Positions 25,747 through 34,531 of a stretch of 64,000 bases of DNA are shown one piece after another. Every line of letters begins with the position of its first letter. Position 1 is the stretch's first letter. A program made the position numbers and the translations under genes. The notes under the pieces are model-generated. The model searched no databases, was not told where the DNA came from, and was given only the letters and a program-made list of their open reading frames with translations. The stretch is from Bacillus sp. NTK034 (GTDB lineage: Bacteria; Bacillota; Bacilli; Bacillales; Cytobacillaceae): positions 62,001 to 126,000 of the forward strand of contig NZ_JAFKOJ010000008.1 of NCBI RefSeq assembly GCF_017303275.1. Reading direction: 5' to 3'.

Positions 25747-26526
25747 ATGAAATTTACTAGGTTTGAAGTTAATGGAGCAGTATATACAGGAGTCTCAGAG
25801 GGTGGCCAATTAAAAGAAATCAAAGGTGATATTTTCGGAGATTGGGAATATACTGGCCAGAGTTTTTCTCAGGATGCTGCTAAACAGCTTGCACCCTTGG
25901 TTCCAAATCAGATTATTGGAATTGGAGCTAACTATGTGTCAGTGAAATCAGATTTGCCTGAGACACTCCCGGAAATTCCTGTATTCTTCTATAAGCCTGT
26001 ATCTTCTGTTATAGGGCCAGATGAGGATATTATCATTCCTGAAGGCATTGAAGAGGTGAAATTTGAATCCGAACTGGCAGTGGTCATTGGCAGAGAAGCT
26101 AAAAATGTAGCAGAGTCAGATGTGCTTGATTATGTTTTTGGCTATACAGTTGGGAATGATGTTACTGCACCTCAATTCTTCCATAATGATGGGCATTGGA
26201 CTATTGGCAAATCCTTTGACACATTTACTCCACTTGGTCCCGTAATTGAAACAGAACTGGATCCGTTTCAGGTTAAAGTGGAAGCAAAATTAAACGGCTC
26301 AGAGAAACAGAACAGCAGCACAGATTTAATGATTATCCCGATCCGAAAAATGATTTCCTACCTGACTAATGTCATGACTCTGATGCCAGGAGACATAATC
26401 CTTACAGGAAGTCCTGTTGGAGCTGAGATGGTTAAGTCAGGCGATATTATCGAATGTGAGATCAAAGAGATTGGGACTCTGCGGAATACTTTTGCAGTGG
26501 CACGTGAAAGCGCAAAAACGGTATAA
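25747..26526 (+). CDS. fumarylacetoacetate hydrolase family protein
   Basis: 259 residues from ATG 25747 behind GAGGGGAGAAGG. The FAH fold is recognised from GIGANYVSVKSDL, VFFYKPVSSVIGP, KFESELAVVIGREA (metal-ligand Glu residues), GYTVGNDVTAPQFF and LMPGDIILTGSPVGAEMVKSGD. Members hydrolyse acylpyruvates or decarboxylate/isomerise 2-oxo acids. It sits between malate synthase and the IclR gene, so it may repair or divert an oxo-acid side product of glycolate/lactate use, e.g. oxaloacetate tautomers or pyruvate adducts. That role is an inference. Confidence 0.82.
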   Translation: MKFTRFEVNGAVYTGVSEGGQLKEIKGDIFGDWEYTGQSFSQDAAKQLAPLVPNQIIGIGANYVSVKSDLPETLPEIPVFFYKPVSSVIGPDEDIIIPEGIEEVKFESELAVVIGREAKNVAESDVLDYVFGYTVGNDVTAPQFFHNDGHWTIGKSFDTFTPLGPVIETELDPFQVKVEAKLNGSEKQNSSTDLMIIPIRKMISYLTNVMTLMPGDIILTGSPVGAEMVKSGDIIECEIKEIGTLRNTFAVARESAKTV

Positions 26527-26570
26527 TCTATCTGTAATCGATTAAGGTTTTTGCACCAGAGGTGAGTGTT

Positions 26571-27347
26571 GTGGAAAGAGAAAACATGGTCAAGTCCGTC
26601 AGCAGGGCACTGGATATTATTACATTGATCAGCCTGAAAAAAAGCGGTCTTGGCGTAACGGAAATTGCCAATCAGATTGATATCAATAAAAGCTCTGTTT
26701 ATCGTATTCTTTCTACTCTTGTTCAGTACGGATATATAGAACAGGATAGCGAGACCGGCAAGTACAAATTAGGGTATAAATTCCTGGAGATCAGTTCAAA
26801 ACTGCTTGAATCAATCGATCTGCGTGCAGAGGCAAGACCTTTTTTGCAGGAGCTGGAAAATGAAACTAATGAAGTCATTCATTTGGTCGTTTACGATCAG
26901 GGAGAGGTTGTGTACATCGAGAAGCTTGAGGGCAATGAGACTCTAAGGATGCATTCTAAAGTCGGAAAACGTGCTCCAATGCATTGCACATCTGTCGGTA
27001 AAGCTATTCTGGCTCATCTGCCTTCAAGTGTTGTTATTGATATCCTTGAAAGAAAAGGGATGCCGGTCCATACAGATAAAACCATTACGGATAAGGATGA
27101 ATTTATGAAAGAACTGGGGCAGGTCAGGCAAAATGGCTATGCACTTGATCTTGAAGAAAATGAATACGGGATTACATGTGTTGCCGTTCCTATTTTTGAC
27201 CACCTCGGCAAGGTCATTGCTGCAGTCAGTATTTCAGGCCCGACAATGAGAATGACAAGTGATCGTCTTGATGCATTAAAATCTATAATGGTAAGAACAG
27301 GACAAGGGATTTCCGTCCGGCTGGGACATGTCAGCCGAATAAGTTAG
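26571..27347 (+). CDS. IclR-family transcription regulator
   Basis: 258 residues from GTG 26571, 6 nt behind AGAGGTGAG; the GTG at 26562 overlaps that site. The N-terminal winged helix is clear (ALDIITLISLKKSGLGVTEI, then NKSSVYRILSTLVQYGYIEQ), followed by the IclR effector domain (RMHSKVGKRAPMHCTSVGKAILA, EENEYGITCVAVPIFD, AAVSISGPTMRM). Family members bind small organic acids; the glyoxylate-sensing IclR of E. coli controls glyoxylate-shunt genes. It lies 44 nt after the FAH gene and likely recognises the palindrome repeated in this locus. Confidence 0.88.
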   Translation: MERENMVKSVSRALDIITLISLKKSGLGVTEIANQIDINKSSVYRILSTLVQYGYIEQDSETGKYKLGYKFLEISSKLLESIDLRAEARPFLQELENETNEVIHLVVYDQGEVVYIEKLEGNETLRMHSKVGKRAPMHCTSVGKAILAHLPSSVVIDILERKGMPVHTDKTITDKDEFMKELGQVRQNGYALDLEENEYGITCVAVPIFDHLGKVIAAVSISGPTMRMTSDRLDALKSIMVRTGQGISVRLGHVSRIS

Positions 27348-27349
27348 GT

Positions 27350-27397
27350 TTAGCCCAATATATCTTGATAAAAAGATATATTGGGCTAATTTTTTTG
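27350..27397 (+). terminator. strong terminator after iclR-type gene
   Basis: Perfect 17-bp stem TTAGCCCAATATATCTT and its complement, 5-nt loop, T7 tail. Confidence 0.9.
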
Positions 27398-27452
27398 TAT
27401 ATACATACAAATATTTTTGTGTAAATACATAGATTAAATTTTCCAAATATTA

Positions 27453-27480
27453 TTGAAATTATGAAAAATGTTTGTATAAT
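27453..27480 (+). promoter_or_regulatory. promoter for the permease gene
   Basis: TTGAAA (27453-27458), 16-nt spacer, TATAAT (27475-27480). Three operator-like sites follow within 100 nt downstream. Confidence 0.55.
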
Positions 27481-27498
27481 AAAAATAAGCTTGGTTCA

Positions 27499-27582
27499 TT
27501 GTTGTATAACAAAACAATTATAGTTATATAACATGTTTCGTAGTCCGCAACAAAGTGCAATTATTGTTCGCTATTACAAAAC
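27499..27582. promoter_or_regulatory. cluster of proposed IclR operators before the permease gene
   Basis: TTGTTGTATAACAAAAC (27499-27515), GTTTCGTAGTCCGCAAC (27535-27551, one good half) and GTTCGCTATTACAAAAC (27566-27582). They resemble the sites before glcE and glcB and are spaced about 31-36 bp, near three helical turns, which would permit cooperative binding in the untranslated leader. Confidence 0.55.
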
Positions 27583-27602
27583 AAAAGGGGGAAAAGTAAT
27601 TA

Positions 27603-29393
27603 ATGAGTACTGGAATGTTAGCTTTATTATCATTATTGCCAATAATCGCAGTCGCAGTATTCCTTGTCGGACTGAGATGGCCGGCAAGTAAGGCTATGCC
27701 CATCTCGTACCTTGTAGCAGTTGTACTGGCGCTATTTGTCTGGAAGGTGTCGGGTGCAAAAGTAGCGGCTGCATCCATTAATGGCCTGGTTGTCGCCGGA
27801 ACACTCCTATACATTATTTTTGGTGCAATTCTGCTTCTGAATACTCTGCAGGAAAGCGGCGGATTAAAGACCATACGCCAGGGATTTACCGATATCTCTC
27901 CTGACCGCAGAATTCAAGTGATTATCATTGCCTGGCTGTTTGGATCTTTCATTGAAGGCGCATCAGGGTTTGGGACTCCTGCAGCAGTAGCTGTACCGCT
28001 ATTGGTTGGGCTGGGCTTCCCGGCGATGGCAGCTGTAATTGCCGGGATGGTCATTCAAAGCACACCAGTTTCATTCGGTGCAGTAGGTACTCCTATGCTC
28101 GTTGGTGTTCAGACCGGCTTATCTGGCAATGCGAGCCTTACAGATAATCTGCTTGGCCTGGTAACGCAAATTGCCGGACAAGTAGCTATTCTCCATATGA
28201 TTGCAGGCACATTAATTCCTTTATTTGTGGTAGCTTTAATGACAAGATTCTTTGGCAAGAACAAATCATTTACAGATGGGATAAAAATTTGGAAGTTTGC
28301 ACTGTTCGCTTCTTTTGCCATGACAATCCCTTATGTAATTGTCGCAAATGTTCTTGGACCTGAATTCCCGTCTATGATTGGCGGATTAGCTGGTTTAGCA
28401 ATTGTTGTTTTTGCAGCTAAAAAAGGTTTTCTTATGCCTCCTAAGGATCAGGTCTGGGATTTTGAAGAGAAATCCAAGTGGGATCCTGAGTGGACCGGCA
28501 AACTTGAAATCAAAGCAGTTGCTCATAAAAGCGGAAGCATGACCATGATGCGTGCCTGGACTCCTTATGTTTTAGTCGGTCTGTTTTTAGTATTGTCGAG
28601 ATTGAAATCGCTTCCATTTTTAGGGTGGCTTCAGTCGTGGACTGTTAAGTTTGAAAACATTTTTGATTCCGGCATCACCTCAAGTTTCCAGCCGCTGTAT
28701 TTGCCGGGTACCATTTTTATTCTTGTATCCGTTATCACCTATTTTATTCATGGAATGAATTCCAGTTCATACAAAAAAGCCTGGGCAGATTCAGGAAAGA
28801 CAACTGTAGCTGCTTCAACAGCTTTAATTTTCACAGTTCCGATGGTACAGGTTTTCATCAATACCGGCGGGGGAGATGCTGGCTATAATCAGATGCCGAT
28901 CGAACTCGCAAATGGTGCCGCAGCTCTTGCTGGAGAATTCTGGCCATTCTTCGCAACGTTTATAGGAGGTATTGGTGCATTTATCGCAGGAAGTAATACT
29001 GTAAGTAATATGATGTTTTCTTTATTCCAATATGATGTTGGTTCGCAGATAGGAGTGGATGCAACCTGGATTGTAGCCCTTCAGGCAGTCGGCGGAGCAG
29101 CTGGAAACATGATATGTGTCCATAACGTGGTGGCTGCATCAGCTGTTGTTGGTCTTGTCGGAAAAGAAGGCGCTGTCATTCGTAAGACTCTGTTCCCATT
29201 CTTCTATTATGCATTGCTGGCTGGATCAGTCGGCTACTCGATTGTATGGTATTCGCAAAAAGGAATCTTCAATCTTGGTTCCTTCGTTGCGGTTGGCATC
29301 GCAGTCGCAGCTGTATATATCATCGCAACAAACAATAGACGTTCCAACATGATTTTGCCTCCGCCTCCGGTGAATGTGAAATCTGCTAAATAA
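27603..29393 (+). CDS. L-lactate/glycolate permease (LctP family)
   Basis: 596 residues from ATG 27603 with a GGGGGAAAA ribosome site. It is a very hydrophobic protein with 13 or more membrane spans and LctP-family signatures ([75 protein letters not shown]). Family members GlcA and LldP import glycolate and lactate with protons. It is slightly longer than usual because of a hydrophilic loop around residues 275-320. The neighbouring glcEFD-glcB genes make glycolate the best guess for the substrate. Confidence 0.9.
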   Translation: MSTGMLALLSLLPIIAVAVFLVGLRWPASKAMPISYLVAVVLALFVWKVSGAKVAAASINGLVVAGTLLYIIFGAILLLNTLQESGGLKTIRQGFTDISPDRRIQVIIIAWLFGSFIEGASGFGTPAAVAVPLLVGLGFPAMAAVIAGMVIQSTPVSFGAVGTPMLVGVQTGLSGNASLTDNLLGLVTQIAGQVAILHMIAGTLIPLFVVALMTRFFGKNKSFTDGIKIWKFALFASFAMTIPYVIVANVLGPEFPSMIGGLAGLAIVVFAAKKGFLMPPKDQVWDFEEKSKWDPEWTGKLEIKAVAHKSGSMTMMRAWTPYVLVGLFLVLSRLKSLPFLGWLQSWTVKFENIFDSGITSSFQPLYLPGTIFILVSVITYFIHGMNSSSYKKAWADSGKTTVAASTALIFTVPMVQVFINTGGGDAGYNQMPIELANGAAALAGEFWPFFATFIGGIGAFIAGSNTVSNMMFSLFQYDVGSQIGVDATWIVALQAVGGAAGNMICVHNVVAASAVVGLVGKEGAVIRKTLFPFFYYALLAGSVGYSIVWYSQKGIFNLGSFVAVGIAVAAVYIIATNNRRSNMILPPPPVNVKSAK

Positions 29394-29403
29394 GAATACT
29401 TAT

Positions 29404-29440
29404 AACTGGTTTAGCCCTTTGGCTGAATCAGTTTTTTTTT
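29404..29440 (+). terminator. terminator after the permease gene
   Basis: Stem AACTGGTTTAGCC / GGCTGAATCAGTT with T9 tail. Confidence 0.85.
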
Positions 29441-29549
29441 TAAAAAATTTTATATTTCCTCTTCTCTTTTCCAATTACTTGTAATATAATCTTACTGTAT
29501 TAACTGTACTATGAATGGTAGTACACTGTATACAGATGGGAGGGTAAGC

Positions 29550-29948
29550 ATGTTTGAATTGGACGTAAGGAGCCGAAAGCCTATATATGAACAGCTGGTT
29601 GAGCGGCTTAAAGAGCTGATCATCACCGAGGTCTTAGCAGCAGATGAACAGCTGCCTTCCGTTCGAACGCTGGCCCATCAGCTGACAATCAACCCCAATA
29701 CGATTCAAAAAGCATACAGGGAACTTGAATCCCAGGGCTATATTTATTCTATAAAGGGGAAGGGCAGTTTTGTCAGTCCAGCGACTCCCAATCTGAACAG
29801 TGAAAAAATAGAAAAAGTGAGAAATGAGCTTTCAAAGCTTTTATCAGAAGCTATATATCTTGGAATCACAAGTGATGAATTATTTAAGATGATTCAGAAA
29901 TTAGAAGCAGCTATAGGGGGTGGGATAGAAGATGATCAAAATCCGTAA
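29550..29948 (+). CDS. GntR regulator, YtrA subfamily
   Basis: 132 residues from ATG 29550, about 5 nt behind GGGAGGGT; an in-frame ATG at 29511 has no ribosome site. It has a GntR winged helix (KPIYEQLVERLKELIITEV, DEQLPSVRTLAHQLTINPNT, IQKAYRELESQGYIYSIKG) and only a short helical tail, as in YtrA. Such repressors usually control the ABC exporter operon they belong to, often responding to cell-wall antibiotics. Its end overlaps the ABC ATPase start by 17 nt. Confidence 0.85.
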   Translation: MFELDVRSRKPIYEQLVERLKELIITEVLAADEQLPSVRTLAHQLTINPNTIQKAYRELESQGYIYSIKGKGSFVSPATPNLNSEKIEKVRNELSKLLSEAIYLGITSDELFKMIQKLEAAIGGGIEDDQNP

Positions 29949-30828
29949 TGTACGTAAATCATTCGAGGAGATGGATGCTGTCGAAAATGTCTCCATCGAA
30001 GTCAATAAAGGGTCCATATACGGCTTGCTTGGGTCAAATGGAGCAGGGAAAACAACGCTCTTGAAGCTTTTGGCAGGCATCTATGCGGAGGATGAGGGGT
30101 CTGTTGCTATTGACGGCCAGCCGGTCTTCGAAAATCCGGTAATTAAAGAAAAGATCTTTTTTATTCAGGATCATCCCTATTTTCTTCCTCAATATACAGT
30201 TAAGCAAATGGCTCAATTTTATCAAAATATTTACAGCAGATGGGATGACGGCCGCTTTGTGGAACTTGCTGCAATTTTTGAAATGGACATACATAAAAAG
30301 ATTCATAGATTTTCAAAAGGCATTCAAAGGCAGGCTGCTTTTATCCTTGCTTTGTCTGCCAGGCCGGAAGTTTTAATTTTGGATGAGCCTATGGATGGCC
30401 TGGACCCGGTTATGAGAAAAAAAGTGAAAAGCCTGCTTATAGACGAGGTTGCCGAAAGAGAAATGACCATTCTTATTTCCTCTCATAACCTGCGTGAAGT
30501 GGAAGATTTATGTGATTTTATTGGCATCATGCATAAAGGGCGTATGATCCTGGAAAAAGACCTGGATGACCTTAAAACAGATACACATAAGATTCAAGTG
30601 GCTTTTAAAGGATCTGTACCAGCCATTTTCGATCCACTGAAAATTCTTCATAAAGAAAAAAGAGGCAGTATTATGATCTGCATTGTAAAGGGAAATGCGA
30701 AGGAAATATCGTCATATGTAGAACAATTTAAGCCAGTGATTTTTGACATGCTTCCCCTTACATTAGAGGAAATCTTCATTTATGAAATGGGGGACATTGG
30801 ATATGCAGTCCAAAACATCCTTGGTTAG
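29932..30828 (+). CDS. ABC transporter ATP-binding protein (YtrB-like)
   Basis: 298 residues from ATG 29932. Walker A GSNGAGKTT (Lys40), a degenerate signature SKGIQRQAAF, Walker B VLILDEPMDGLDP and switch His in ISSHNLREVEDLC. The C-terminal 90 residues form an accessory domain common in export-type ATPases. It overlaps both the upstream GntR gene and the permease gene, so all are co-expressed. Likely drives the permease encoded next; substrate unknown. Confidence 0.88.
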   Translation: MIKIRNVRKSFEEMDAVENVSIEVNKGSIYGLLGSNGAGKTTLLKLLAGIYAEDEGSVAIDGQPVFENPVIKEKIFFIQDHPYFLPQYTVKQMAQFYQNIYSRWDDGRFVELAAIFEMDIHKKIHRFSKGIQRQAAFILALSARPEVLILDEPMDGLDPVMRKKVKSLLIDEVAEREMTILISSHNLREVEDLCDFIGIMHKGRMILEKDLDDLKTDTHKIQVAFKGSVPAIFDPLKILHKEKRGSIMICIVKGNAKEISSYVEQFKPVIFDMLPLTLEEIFIYEMGDIGYAVQNILG

Positions 30829-32758
30829 GAGGGAAATTCTAAAAACGATTTTCAGAAGTGTCGGCTGGGTTTCCATTGTATATTTTCTCGTTCTGTTCTT
30901 CGCTATTCCACTTGATATAATAATGAATTCTTCAGAGGAACAGCGGAAATTTCTGGACATTGACAATCTGTTTCAATACAACTTCCAGATCCAGTTTATT
31001 TTTAATATATCAGTGCCGGTGATCTTGTCTGTGTTCTTATTCAGATACACACAGGTAAAACAGTATAGCGATTTAATGCACAGCCTCCCAGTCAAGCGGG
31101 ATTCCATTTTCCATCAGTATGCTTTATCAGGAATCATGCTATTAATTACGCCTGTTTTACTCATTGCTTTAATAGTCCTGATCCTTTACCAGCCCATGAA
31201 TTTGCAGGAGTTCTATTCAATTGGGGAGATATTCAATTGGGTGGGCATCACCCTTTTATTTAATATTGTGATTTACCTGGCAGGAGTTTCTGTAGGAATG
31301 CTGACGGGATTATCCGCCGTTCAGGGTGCCTTAACGTATATTTTCCTCTTGCTCCCTGTAGGCATGATCATTTTAGTCTCTATTAATTTGCCATTCTATT
31401 TATTTGGCTATCCAGACCAATATTATATGGCAAGCAAATTTGAGAAGTTTTCTCCCTTAATTGCATTATCTCAGATGAACATGCGCACTCCCTCAAGCGC
31501 AGAGGCTGTTATTTATCTCTTGCTTATTTTGTCTCTGTATTGTCTTGGTTTGCAGATCTATAAAAGGAGAAGGATGGAGGCTGTCTCCCATGCCCTGGTT
31601 TTTCCGATTACAAAACCCATCTTTAAATATGGTGTAACTTTTTGCACGATGCTTTTAGGGGGGGGATATTTCGGTGAGATGCGCGGCGGCATGAGCTGGC
31701 TTATAGCTGGCTACGTGTTTGGAGCATTGATTGGATATGCGGCTGCCGAAATGGTTCTGCAAAAATCATGGCGTGTGACCATTAATGTGAAAGGATTGCT
31801 GGCATACACAGCTTTAATGGCGGCTTTATTCGTCTTATTCCAATTTGATTTTACTCAATATGAAAAAAGTGTACCACGGGGCAATGAAATTGAGCGGGTT
31901 CATTTTAGCGAGAGTTTTTACCTTTATAGTGATATCGATCATGAGGAACCCTTATATTTGAAAGAATACGAGAATATAGATTTGGTCAGAAGATTTCATG
32001 AGACGATTATAAAGGACGAAAACAGGCTTGCGCAGATTCCGGGCCGCGATTCAGTTTTTATCGTGTATGAACTGAAGAATGGCGAAAAGCTAATCCGTGA
32101 TTACAGGATTAATAAAAAGGAATACCAGCCATTTCTTAAGCTGATTTATGAATCCGATGAATACAAAAAGGCTACCAATGAAATCTATCAGGTTTCAGCC
32201 GATGACACTACAAAGATAACGATTACTCCAACTGGACCTGTTAATAAACGGGCGGTCATTACAGACGATAAAGATCTAAAAGAGGCTATTGAGATATTGA
32301 CGGAAGAAGTTGATTCTGCTTCCTTTGAAGAGCTCCAGGGAAGTGACGAGCCATATGCGCACATTGAGATTTTTTATAATGACAGCAATAAAGCATATAT
32401 GCCTTGGTATCCTTCTTATGCAAGGTTTGAGGAATGGCTGGAAGAAAAGTCACTATTGAATGAAGCAAGAGTGAACAGCAATGATATCTCTTATGCTTTG
32501 GCTGCAAAAGCGAAGGATATCGATATCAATTTTGCAGCCGGGTACTCGTATGAAGAAGTTTTTGAAGAAATGAGAAATAGCAAATCTGCCGTCAAATTAA
32601 CGGATAAGGAACAATTAGAAAGCAGCTTGAAAAATTCAGAAGGATTCATTGATGGAGACTATATTATTGCGTTCTATTTTGATGAGCAAAGGACAATTGA
32701 TATTAAAAGCTTCACAGAAAAAACAGTTCCAGCCTTTATAAAAGAACGGCTTCAATAA
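30803..32758 (+). CDS. large ABC permease of the YtrA-type operon
   Basis: 651 residues from ATG 30803, 9 nt behind GGGGG, overlapping the ATPase gene by 26 nt; ATG 30782 precedes this ribosome site. About nine membrane spans occupy residues 15-370 (e.g. VSIVYFLVLFFAIPLDI, GIMLLITPVLLIALIVLIL, GMIILVSINLPFYLFGY). A soluble domain of about 270 residues follows, rich in charged residues and apparently extracytoplasmic. This architecture is seen in Bacillus permeases coupled to YtrA/YtrB-like genes. A role in export or sensing of envelope stress is an inference. Confidence 0.75.
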   Translation: MQSKTSLVRREILKTIFRSVGWVSIVYFLVLFFAIPLDIIMNSSEEQRKFLDIDNLFQYNFQIQFIFNISVPVILSVFLFRYTQVKQYSDLMHSLPVKRDSIFHQYALSGIMLLITPVLLIALIVLILYQPMNLQEFYSIGEIFNWVGITLLFNIVIYLAGVSVGMLTGLSAVQGALTYIFLLLPVGMIILVSINLPFYLFGYPDQYYMASKFEKFSPLIALSQMNMRTPSSAEAVIYLLLILSLYCLGLQIYKRRRMEAVSHALVFPITKPIFKYGVTFCTMLLGGGYFGEMRGGMSWLIAGYVFGALIGYAAAEMVLQKSWRVTINVKGLLAYTALMAALFVLFQFDFTQYEKSVPRGNEIERVHFSESFYLYSDIDHEEPLYLKEYENIDLVRRFHETIIKDENRLAQIPGRDSVFIVYELKNGEKLIRDYRINKKEYQPFLKLIYESDEYKKATNEIYQVSADDTTKITITPTGPVNKRAVITDDKDLKEAIEILTEEVDSASFEELQGSDEPYAHIEIFYNDSNKAYMPWYPSYARFEEWLEEKSLLNEARVNSNDISYALAAKAKDIDINFAAGYSYEEVFEEMRNSKSAVKLTDKEQLESSLKNSEGFIDGDYIIAFYFDEQRTIDIKSFTEKTVPAFIKERLQ

Positions 32759-32791
32759 AAGGTTAGAAACCTATAGGAGAGGGGGATTAAA

Positions 32792-33313
32792 GTGATTAAA
32801 CCTTCAGTGGATATGACAGAGGTCTGCAGGCTATACAATAAACGGCTCTATCATATTGCTTATAATATAACAAGGGATCATTATCTTGCACAGGATGTTG
32901 TGCAGGAATCGCTGCTCAAAGCATATAAAAAAATGGACAGCATTGATGATCAGGAAAAGCTGGGGGCCTGGTTATCCTCGATTGCAACCAGAACTGCGAT
33001 TGATTTTGTCCGAAAAGAAAGAAGGACAAATGAGAGAATACAGGATTCCGTTGATTTTGAAAACTGCATGGGAAATAAATATATTGATGCCGGGCTTGAA
33101 GCAGAAGTCAATTTGCTTGAGGAGCAGATATATGCTTATGTAGATTCCCTCTCCTATGAACAGAAAAGGGTTTTCCTGCTTAAAACAAAGCACGGGCTGA
33201 AAGAGAAAGAAATAGCGGACATTCTCCATCTCAACCCAAACACTGTCAAAACAAAATTGTATCGGGTTAGGCAGCACCTTAGAGAAATTCTTGGCGATCG
33301 GTATTTGGCATAG
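32792..33313 (+). CDS. ECF-type RNA polymerase sigma factor
   Basis: 173 residues from GTG 32792 behind GAGAGGGGGATT. Region 2 is seen in YHIAYNITRDHYLAQDVVQE and KLGAWLSSIATRTAIDFVRK; region 4 in LSYEQKRVFLLKTKHGLKEK and EIADILHLNPNTVKTKLYRV. The gene lies 33 nt after the ABC permease and ends at a terminator. No anti-sigma gene follows, so the large permease or another protein may control it. Promoter targets are unknown. Confidence 0.88.
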   Translation: MIKPSVDMTEVCRLYNKRLYHIAYNITRDHYLAQDVVQESLLKAYKKMDSIDDQEKLGAWLSSIATRTAIDFVRKERRTNERIQDSVDFENCMGNKYIDAGLEAEVNLLEEQIYAYVDSLSYEQKRVFLLKTKHGLKEKEIADILHLNPNTVKTKLYRVRQHLREILGDRYLA

Positions 33314-33314
33314 A

Positions 33315-33345
33315 AAAACAGCTTCTGAAAGGGAGCTGTTTTTTT
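33315..33345 (+). terminator. terminator after sigma factor gene
   Basis: Stem AAACAGCT / AGCTGTTT with T7 tail. Confidence 0.8.
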
Positions 33346-33463
33346 GTGCAATTACAGGGAATTGATAAATAATCAGCAGGAATTCGGCCACTCAGCAGGA
33401 AAATCTGCATTCCTAATGGAAATGTCTTCATAGAAAAACCTGATTAATAAAAGGAGGTTCACT

Positions 33464-34231
33464 ATGGAAGTGAAAGATTGCAGGGCCATTATCACTGGCG
33501 GTGCTTCAGGGCTTGGCGAGGCGACTGTGAGAAAAATAGCCGGCTGCGGCGGAAAAGTTCTTATTGCAGATTTGGCGGAGGATCGGGCAAGCCATCTTAT
33601 CAAGGAACTGGGGGGAAATGTTCTTTTTTTGAAAACGGATGTAACAAAAGAAGAAGACGTAAAAAGAGCAGTGGCATTTGCATCTGAACAATTTGGCAGC
33701 TTTAATACTGCCGTTAACTGTGCCGGCATAGGAATTGCCGCCAAGCTGATTGGCCGAAAGGGAGTCCATACACTGGAGATATTCCAAAAGGTCATTACGA
33801 TTAATCTGATCGGGACTTTTAACGTCATTCGGCTGGCTGCTGAACAAATGGCAAAGAATGAGCCGAATGAACAAGGTGAAAGGGGCGTCATTATTAACAC
33901 GGCCTCCGTAGCAGCCTTTGAAGGACAAATTGGCCAGGCTGCATATAGTGCATCAAAGGGCGGTGTGGTTGGCATGACCTTGCCAATTGCCAGAGAGCTG
34001 GCGGGTTATGGAATTCGTGTTATGACAATTGCCCCCGGTTTGTTTAATACACCTATGTTTGATTCGCTGCCTGAAGAGGCAAGGAATTCCTTGGGGCAAA
34101 TGGTGCCTTTTCCTTCAAGGCTGGGATATCCTGAGGAGTATGCCAGGCTGGCAGAGAGTATTTTAGTGAATCCGATGCTGAATGGAGAAACGATCCGTCT
34201 GGATGGCGGCATCCGTATGCAGCCAAAGTAA
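33464..34231 (+). CDS. SDR, 3-hydroxyacyl-CoA dehydrogenase type II-like
   Basis: 255 residues from ATG 33464 behind AAAAGGAGG. Classical short-chain dehydrogenase: TGGASGLG (residues 11-18) binds NAD, NCAG motif at 85-88, catalytic Ser148, Tyr161 and Lys165 (YSASK). Sequence details ([35 protein letters not shown]) match the 17beta-HSD10/type II 3-hydroxyacyl-CoA dehydrogenase group. Beside an acyl-CoA dehydrogenase, a thiolase and a CoA ligase, oxidation of a 3-hydroxyacyl-CoA is the likely job. Confidence 0.85.
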   Translation: MEVKDCRAIITGGASGLGEATVRKIAGCGGKVLIADLAEDRASHLIKELGGNVLFLKTDVTKEEDVKRAVAFASEQFGSFNTAVNCAGIGIAAKLIGRKGVHTLEIFQKVITINLIGTFNVIRLAAEQMAKNEPNEQGERGVIINTASVAAFEGQIGQAAYSASKGGVVGMTLPIARELAGYGIRVMTIAPGLFNTPMFDSLPEEARNSLGQMVPFPSRLGYPEEYARLAESILVNPMLNGETIRLDGGIRMQPK

Positions 34232-34531
34232 TAAAGAGAGAGCGGTTCTTTATACAAAGGCAGTTTCCGCAAGGTTTGTTGCTTTTTGTATATTAATTAA
34301 TTAGTTGATTGGAGAGAGCAGCCTGGAGCGTAAATCAACGGACAACAATGATAGGCGAAAAAAATTTATACGAAAAAAGACTTTACGAAAGACAGATATT
34401 TTAAAAAAATGAATTTTAAATGTTCTAAAAATATAGATAATTATTGTACAATATAATTGTAAGCCTTTACAAAGGCAGTGAATAATACTTTGTGTTATGT
34501 CAAAAAATTTTTAGATTCGGAGGATCATAAT
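34232..34531 (+). other. 300-bp intergenic region before acyl-CoA dehydrogenase
   Basis: AT-rich spacer without a gene. A weak hairpin (ATACAAAGGCA with TGCTTTTTGTAT, about 34252-34293) may be a terminator. TATAAT at 34452-34457 may be a -10, but no good -35 is seen. No match to the B. subtilis FadR box (TGAATGA-type palindrome) was found. Confidence 0.4.

Noticed and set aside
34232..34531. FadR (B. subtilis type) box before the acyl-CoA genes
   Set aside because: No TGAATGA-N4-TCATTCA-like palindrome was found by eye.
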